Of a stretch of 16,630 bases of DNA, positions 14,300-16,630 are shown in pieces. The stretch spans positions 1-16,630 of the forward strand of contig CAYOGN010000134.1 of the NCBI GenBank assembly GCA_964403545.1. Direction: 5' to 3'. Both the position numbers and the translations under genes were made by a program. Below the pieces are notes generated by a model. It was not told the DNA's origin and did not search any database. It saw only the letters and a list, made by a program, of their open reading frames with translations. The DNA comes from VYFG01 sp964403545. GTDB lineage: Bacteria; Pseudomonadota; Gammaproteobacteria; Arenicellales; Poriferihabitantaceae. How positions within the stretch are numbered: position 1 is the first letter of the stretch; every line of letters begins with the position of its first letter.

Positions 14300-16630
14300 T
14301 TAATGGGACAAATTCACACCAAAATCATAGATCAATTTTATATAGAACTCCCGTTCGCTGGTGTACTCGTTGTCTAATTCATTGTCGTCCTCAAGTTGTA
14401 CTTTTACCCCGGCCAGAATGGAAAGCCCGGTATTTTTTCTGTACAAATAAGTCAGCTCGACAGAATCCTCTTTTTCGAAGGCCAGTTCTTCGGCGAGAAA
14501 TCTCGCGGTATCACGATCGGTCTGATCAGCCAGCACTAACAGTCGAACTATGTGACGTTCTTTGGGAAAATAGCCGAATTGCAATGTCGTAAAATTCTCC
14601 TGGTAAAGCCTCGACCCGTCTAAATCATAATCGCGGAAAGTATGGGAAAGTCCAAATTTAAACTTGTCAAAATGTAATGAGATTTTCGGCTTGAATTCCG
14701 CCATCTCACCTAATACCAGATTTTCACTATCCGCTATATCTCCATAACGCCCGTCAAGATTCAGGGTAAGATAATTGACCGGAGATACCTCGTAGTACCA
14801 TTGCCAGTATGATTCATCAAACAGTGGTGCATTGTCTCCCAGGGCGAGACTATTTTGTTGAATACGATTGACCGCCCGTTCCTTTATCCGGTAACCTGCG
14901 CGTAAAACTGTCTGAAACGAACCCCTGAATTCACTCCATAGGTCGAACCCATCCTCTATTTTTTCTCCTGCGCTGGATTGGATATGATTCCCCACCAGAT
15001 ATGCCCGAATTCGCGATTCTCCCTTGTCTCGCCTCAGGGTTTCAAAATACCATTTTCTGCCATAGGCCGCGATAACCTGACGATAATCAGTGCGTTTGTC
15101 AAATCCGAAATCAGCTCTGAAATCAGCCGCATAATCATAGTAGTTCAACCAGTACAGACTGTCCGGGCCATCGTGTTTGTAAGCCAGCCTGACTCCATGG
15201 CCTTCGAGCGGTCGGTTGGGGTCGGCCCGTAACACCGCTGCGTTGTAATCACAGGTACCCAACGGGCAATCCTCCGGTGGCGGTGGCAGACAATCATCGC
15301 CATCACATAGATCCTGAGCGAAGTCTTCCGGATACTCTGTGCTCGAATACATCAATTGGTATCTGAGCTTGTCGTCAAGCCCCAGATTGATGAGGCCATC
15401 GATACCGGCGACGTAGTTGCTGTAGTTGGAGCCAGTTCGCGCAGTAGCCAAAACGCCCGTAGAGGAGCCTTTCTCACCGGTGGCATAGCGGGCAGCAAAA
15501 AAATCTCCCGGCAAATCATCGATGTCGACTTTTTCAGAGCCAAGATTGTCAGGCATGGTCAATTCGGTATTTTCGTCGTTGACCCACATGCCACCGGTAG
15601 ATATTTTTCGGCCAACGTGGGCGAAGGTTAAACCCAGCTCTGGTTGTATGATATTGCGTGTATACACGACCGGCATCAACGTTGAATAGAGATCGCGCCC
15701 CTCCTGGAAAAATTTCCTTTTCTCTGGTTGAAACGGATTAAAGGAATTATTTATGCTGTCGCGGGCAATATCCGCCTCTACATCGGTGTAATTTGGATTA
15801 ATGGTGGCGGATGCAGTTGTGGAGGAATTAATCACCAGTTTTATATCAGCACCGACATCGTGACTACCATGATCCTTGATTTGAGCGAATCGCTCGTCAG
15901 GATCTCTTTCCTCGTCAGGATGATAAATATAATAAGGAATCAACTCCAGACGCCTTTTCTGGGTCAATAATACTGAGCGAGTTTCTTTTTTAAAAACATA
16001 AACTGCTCCCAATGTACGATCTACGGCTCTGGGATAACTTCGTTTTAGTATTACCACCCAGCCAGGGGCTTCTCCAACCCCGACTACAGGCTGTTTGATG
16101 GAGTCCAGCGGGATTTCCATTTCTGCAACGTAACCCTGTGATGTTATTTTGGCGTCGGCTTGCCACCGGGTGTCCCAGTCGTAAATATATCGGTCACTGA
16201 TTGTATTTTGCAGCACATCGGAGATCGAGCCATGTGGATTTACCCTGAATTCCAGCTTGCGGCGCAGGTTTCCAGTGGGATCGATAACAATGGACACGTA
16301 ATCTCCATCCTTGACACCATCGCGCAAGCGATCGGAAGAACGTATTTCTTCCGGTCGCGGATCGTATGCGGTAATGCCCAGATATAAATGAGTGGCGGTT
16401 ACGGCAACCAGCACATCGGTTTTAACCACCGCTTCAGAGAAACGCACCGGGTAGAGTTCCATGCCAATATTCAATAGTTGGGCATCGTCCCAGAACGCGT
16501 CATCCAGAACACCGTCCAGCTGTGGCTTGCCTGCAATGTCACTCAACTTGACGATGGTGATGTCTTCAGCAGAAAATCCTGCCGCAGCCTGGTCTACCTC
16601 ATCGATATCATCATCTGGCGGCGATTCGAG
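14300..16630 (-). CDS. Outer-membrane protein with CBM9-like domain and DUF5916 barrel (N-terminus outside window)
   Basis: The frame is open to the window edge, so 776 residues are seen and the signal peptide and true start lie outside. The TTG at 16546 is not needed as a start, because 28 sensible codons precede it. Residues about 30-210 form a CBM9-like beta-sandwich (GKPQLDGVLDDAFWDDA, LVAVTATHLYLGITAYD, EFRVNPHGSISD). The rest is DUF5916, with its hallmark NPNYTDVEADIARDSINNSFNPFQPEKRKFFQEG, split around the proline (residue-level match to the family pattern), followed by alternating aromatic strands typical of an outer-membrane barrel and an ending YIKLIYDFG. A Cys/Asp/Pro-rich insert occupies 442-460. 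The substrate is unknown; carbohydrate binding or transport is only inferred from the CBM9-like fold. It is convergent with the coiled-coil gene. Confidence 0.88.
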   Translation of the reverse strand, partial: LESPPDDDIDEVDQAAAGFSAEDITIVKLSDIAGKPQLDGVLDDAFWDDAQLLNIGMELYPVRFSEAVVKTDVLVAVTATHLYLGITAYDPRPEEIRSSDRLRDGVKDGDYVSIVIDPTGNLRRKLEFRVNPHGSISDVLQNTISDRYIYDWDTRWQADAKITSQGYVAEMEIPLDSIKQPVVGVGEAPGWVVILKRSYPRAVDRTLGAVYVFKKETRSVLLTQKRRLELIPYYIYHPDEERDPDERFAQIKDHGSHDVGADIKLVINSSTTASATINPNYTDVEADIARDSINNSFNPFQPEKRKFFQEGRDLYSTLMPVVYTRNIIQPELGLTFAHVGRKISTGGMWVNDENTELTMPDNLGSEKVDIDDLPGDFFAARYATGEKGSSTGVLATARTGSNYSNYVAGIDGLINLGLDDKLRYQLMYSSTEYPEDFAQDLCDGDDCLPPPPEDCPLGTCDYNAAVLRADPNRPLEGHGVRLAYKHDGPDSLYWLNYYDYAADFRADFGFDKRTDYRQVIAAYGRKWYFETLRRDKGESRIRAYLVGNHIQSSAGEKIEDGFDLWSEFRGSFQTVLRAGYRIKERAVNRIQQNSLALGDNAPLFDESYWQWYYEVSPVNYLTLNLDGRYGDIADSENLVLGEMAEFKPKISLHFDKFKFGLSHTFRDYDLDGSRLYQENFTTLQFGYFPKERHIVRLLVLADQTDRDTARFLAEELAFEKEDSVELTYLYRKNTGLSILAGVKVQLEDDNELDNEYTSEREFYIKLIYDFGVNLSH

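Overview
The window is a dense stretch of chromosome with 14 coding regions, two of them cut by the window edges, plus two tentative leader peptides. It looks gammaproteobacterial. The GlnK, PyrE, ProC, PilT and PilU proteins are close to gammaproteobacterial forms. The yggS-proC-yggT cluster divergent from pilT-pilU is an arrangement known from Pseudomonas. Moderate GC by eye and the outer-membrane DUF5916 protein would fit a free-living, possibly aquatic, member of the class; I cannot name a genus. No rRNA, tRNA, CRISPR array, insertion sequence, integrase or phage gene was seen.

Layout. 1-1511 (-): N-terminal two thirds of a copper/heavy-metal P1B-ATPase with three Cys-rich metal-binding modules. 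1512-1709: divergent control region with back-to-back promoters and a perfect dyad. 1710-3024 (+): PII signal protein glnK, overlapping a secreted Sel1-repeat protein. 3083-3745 (-): pyrE. 3891-5498 (+): AmpG-family permease, preceded by a possible 7-codon leader. 5461-7622 (-): yggS, proC and yggT, read in that order. 7772-9947 (+): pilT and pilU, the type IV pilus retraction ATPases. 9944-12854 (-): a DUF2868 membrane protein followed by a DUF3482 GTPase-like protein. 12863-14232 (+): argC and a small membrane-anchored coiled-coil protein. 14300-16630 (-): an outer-membrane protein with a CBM9-like domain and a DUF5916 barrel, N-terminus outside the window.

How the genes relate. Much of the window is housekeeping: nitrogen signalling (glnK), pyrimidine, proline and arginine synthesis (pyrE, proC, argC), PLP homeostasis (yggS), muropeptide or related uptake (ampG) and twitching motility (pilT/pilU). 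The genome is tightly packed. Start and stop codons overlap at glnK/sel1, proC/yggT and argC/coiled-coil gene. Convergent genes overlap at ampG/yggT (38 bp) and pilU/DUF3482 (4 bp). Only 8 bp separate the divergent DUF2868 and argC starts as drawn.

The best candidate for an under-described system is the DUF2868-DUF3482 pair: a four-helix membrane protein with a cytoplasmic domain, and a P-loop GTPase-like protein with a weakened G4 motif and a glycine-zipper segment. The families are known, but I know of no established function. Secondary points of interest are the divergent copA/glnK control region and the GlnK-Sel1 overlap, where amtB would often be expected. I saw no clearly novel multi-gene defence or mobile system.
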